Below the pieces are notes generated by a model. It ran no database searches, was not told the DNA's origin, and was given only the letters and a program-made list of their open reading frames with translations. Made by a program: the position numbers and the translations under genes. This document shows, one piece after another, positions 14,002 to 14,407 of a stretch of 14,407 nt of DNA. Location of the stretch: the NCBI GenBank assembly GCA_902796565.1, contig CADBPP010000245.1:1-14407 (forward strand). The letters run 5' to 3'. How positions within the stretch are numbered: position 1 is the stretch's first letter; every line of letters starts with the position of its first letter. The stretch comes from an uncultured Eubacteriales bacterium. Its GTDB lineage: Bacteria; Bacillota; Clostridia; Eubacteriales; Anaerofustaceae.

Positions 14002-14407
14002 TTAAATTCCGAGAGCCTCCTTCTGCTTAGATATTATCTCCATTATCGCCTTTTCGGCGAGGTCCGTAAGAAGCCCCATTTCCTTCCTGGTGGCGCTTCT
14101 TCCTTCCGCGGTCGCCTGCAGCTCCACGAATTCCCCCGCATCGGTCATCACCACGTTCATGTCCATCATGGCGTTGCTGTCTTCCTCGTAACACAGATCG
14201 CACAGCAGCTGGTCGCCGACAATGCCGACGCTGACCGCGGCCACGAAGTTTTTGATGGGGTCGGTCCTTATGAGCCCGGCTTTCTTCAGTTCCCTTACAG
14301 CGTCGTAGAGCGCCACGAATCCTCCCGTGATGCTGGTCACCCTGGTGCCGCCGTCGGCCTGCAGAACGTCGCAGTCAATATATATGGTACGTTCCCCCAG
14401 TGCCTTC
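14002..14407 (-). CDS. rph: RNase PH (partial, N-terminus beyond the window)
   Basis: The last 134 or so residues of a phosphorolytic 3'-5' exoribonuclease that trims tRNA 3' ends. The open frame continues to the window edge upstream of the internal Met at 14340: the segment ERTIYIDCDVLQADGGTR, followed by VTSITGG, is the RNase PH core around the catalytic site. DMNVVMTDAGEFVELQATAEG is also conserved. RNase PH is usually about 240-255 residues, so about 110 are missing. It is the most upstream visible gene of the rph-rdgB-yfcE-tetR-uvrC run, and its promoter lies outside. Confidence 0.95.
   Translation of the reverse strand, partial: KALGERTIYIDCDVLQADGGTRVTSITGGFVALYDAVRELKKAGLIRTDPIKNFVAAVSVGIVGDQLLCDLCYEEDSNAMMDMNVVMTDAGEFVELQATAEGRSATRKEMGLLTDLAEKAIMEIISKQKEALGI

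Overview
The window looks like chromosomal DNA from an anaerobic, fairly GC-rich Gram-positive bacterium, most likely a member of the Clostridia. Three things point there: the rnf gene order C-D-G-E-A-B, the order rph, rdgB (ysnA-like), yfcE (ysnB-like) known from Firmicutes, and a leader that matches the small preQ1-I riboswitch type. I see no insertion sequence, phage gene, CRISPR array, tRNA or rRNA.

Layout. (1) 1-1536, minus strand: a two-gene operon made of a VUT-family queuosine-precursor transporter and an overlapping short-chain dehydrogenase. It starts from a near-consensus promoter, passes through a probable preQ1-I riboswitch, and ends in a terminator at the window edge. (2) 1537-1882: the divergent control region, ending in an elaborate structured leader in front of rnfC. 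(3) 1883-10427, plus strand: one tightly packed operon, rnfC, a fused rnfD-rnfG, rnfE, rnfA, rnfB, nrfA, resB, resC. It ends at a terminator shared with the convergent operon. (4) 10461-14407, minus strand: rph (cut by the window edge), rdgB, yfcE, a TetR-type regulator and uvrC, packed with 1-23 base gaps or 4-base overlaps.

How the genes work together. Rnf couples reduced ferredoxin and NAD+ to ion pumping across the membrane and carries flavins that face outward. NrfA is a pentahaem c-type cytochrome that reduces nitrite to ammonium outside the membrane. ResB and ResC attach haem to such cytochromes. Having all of these in one operon, with no NrfH or other quinol dehydrogenase between them, suggests a nitrite ammonification route in which electrons may pass from Rnf to NrfA without quinone. 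That is inference; a multihaem cytochrome in the rnf operon of Methanosarcina acetivorans (MmcA) is the known parallel.

The most noteworthy items are the Rnf-NrfA-ResBC operon, the RnfD-RnfG fusion, and the rnfC leader. In that leader two long hairpins have loops that are complementary over 8 bases, and one hairpin strand can instead pair with the rnfC ribosome binding site. This has the architecture of a riboswitch whose class I cannot name.
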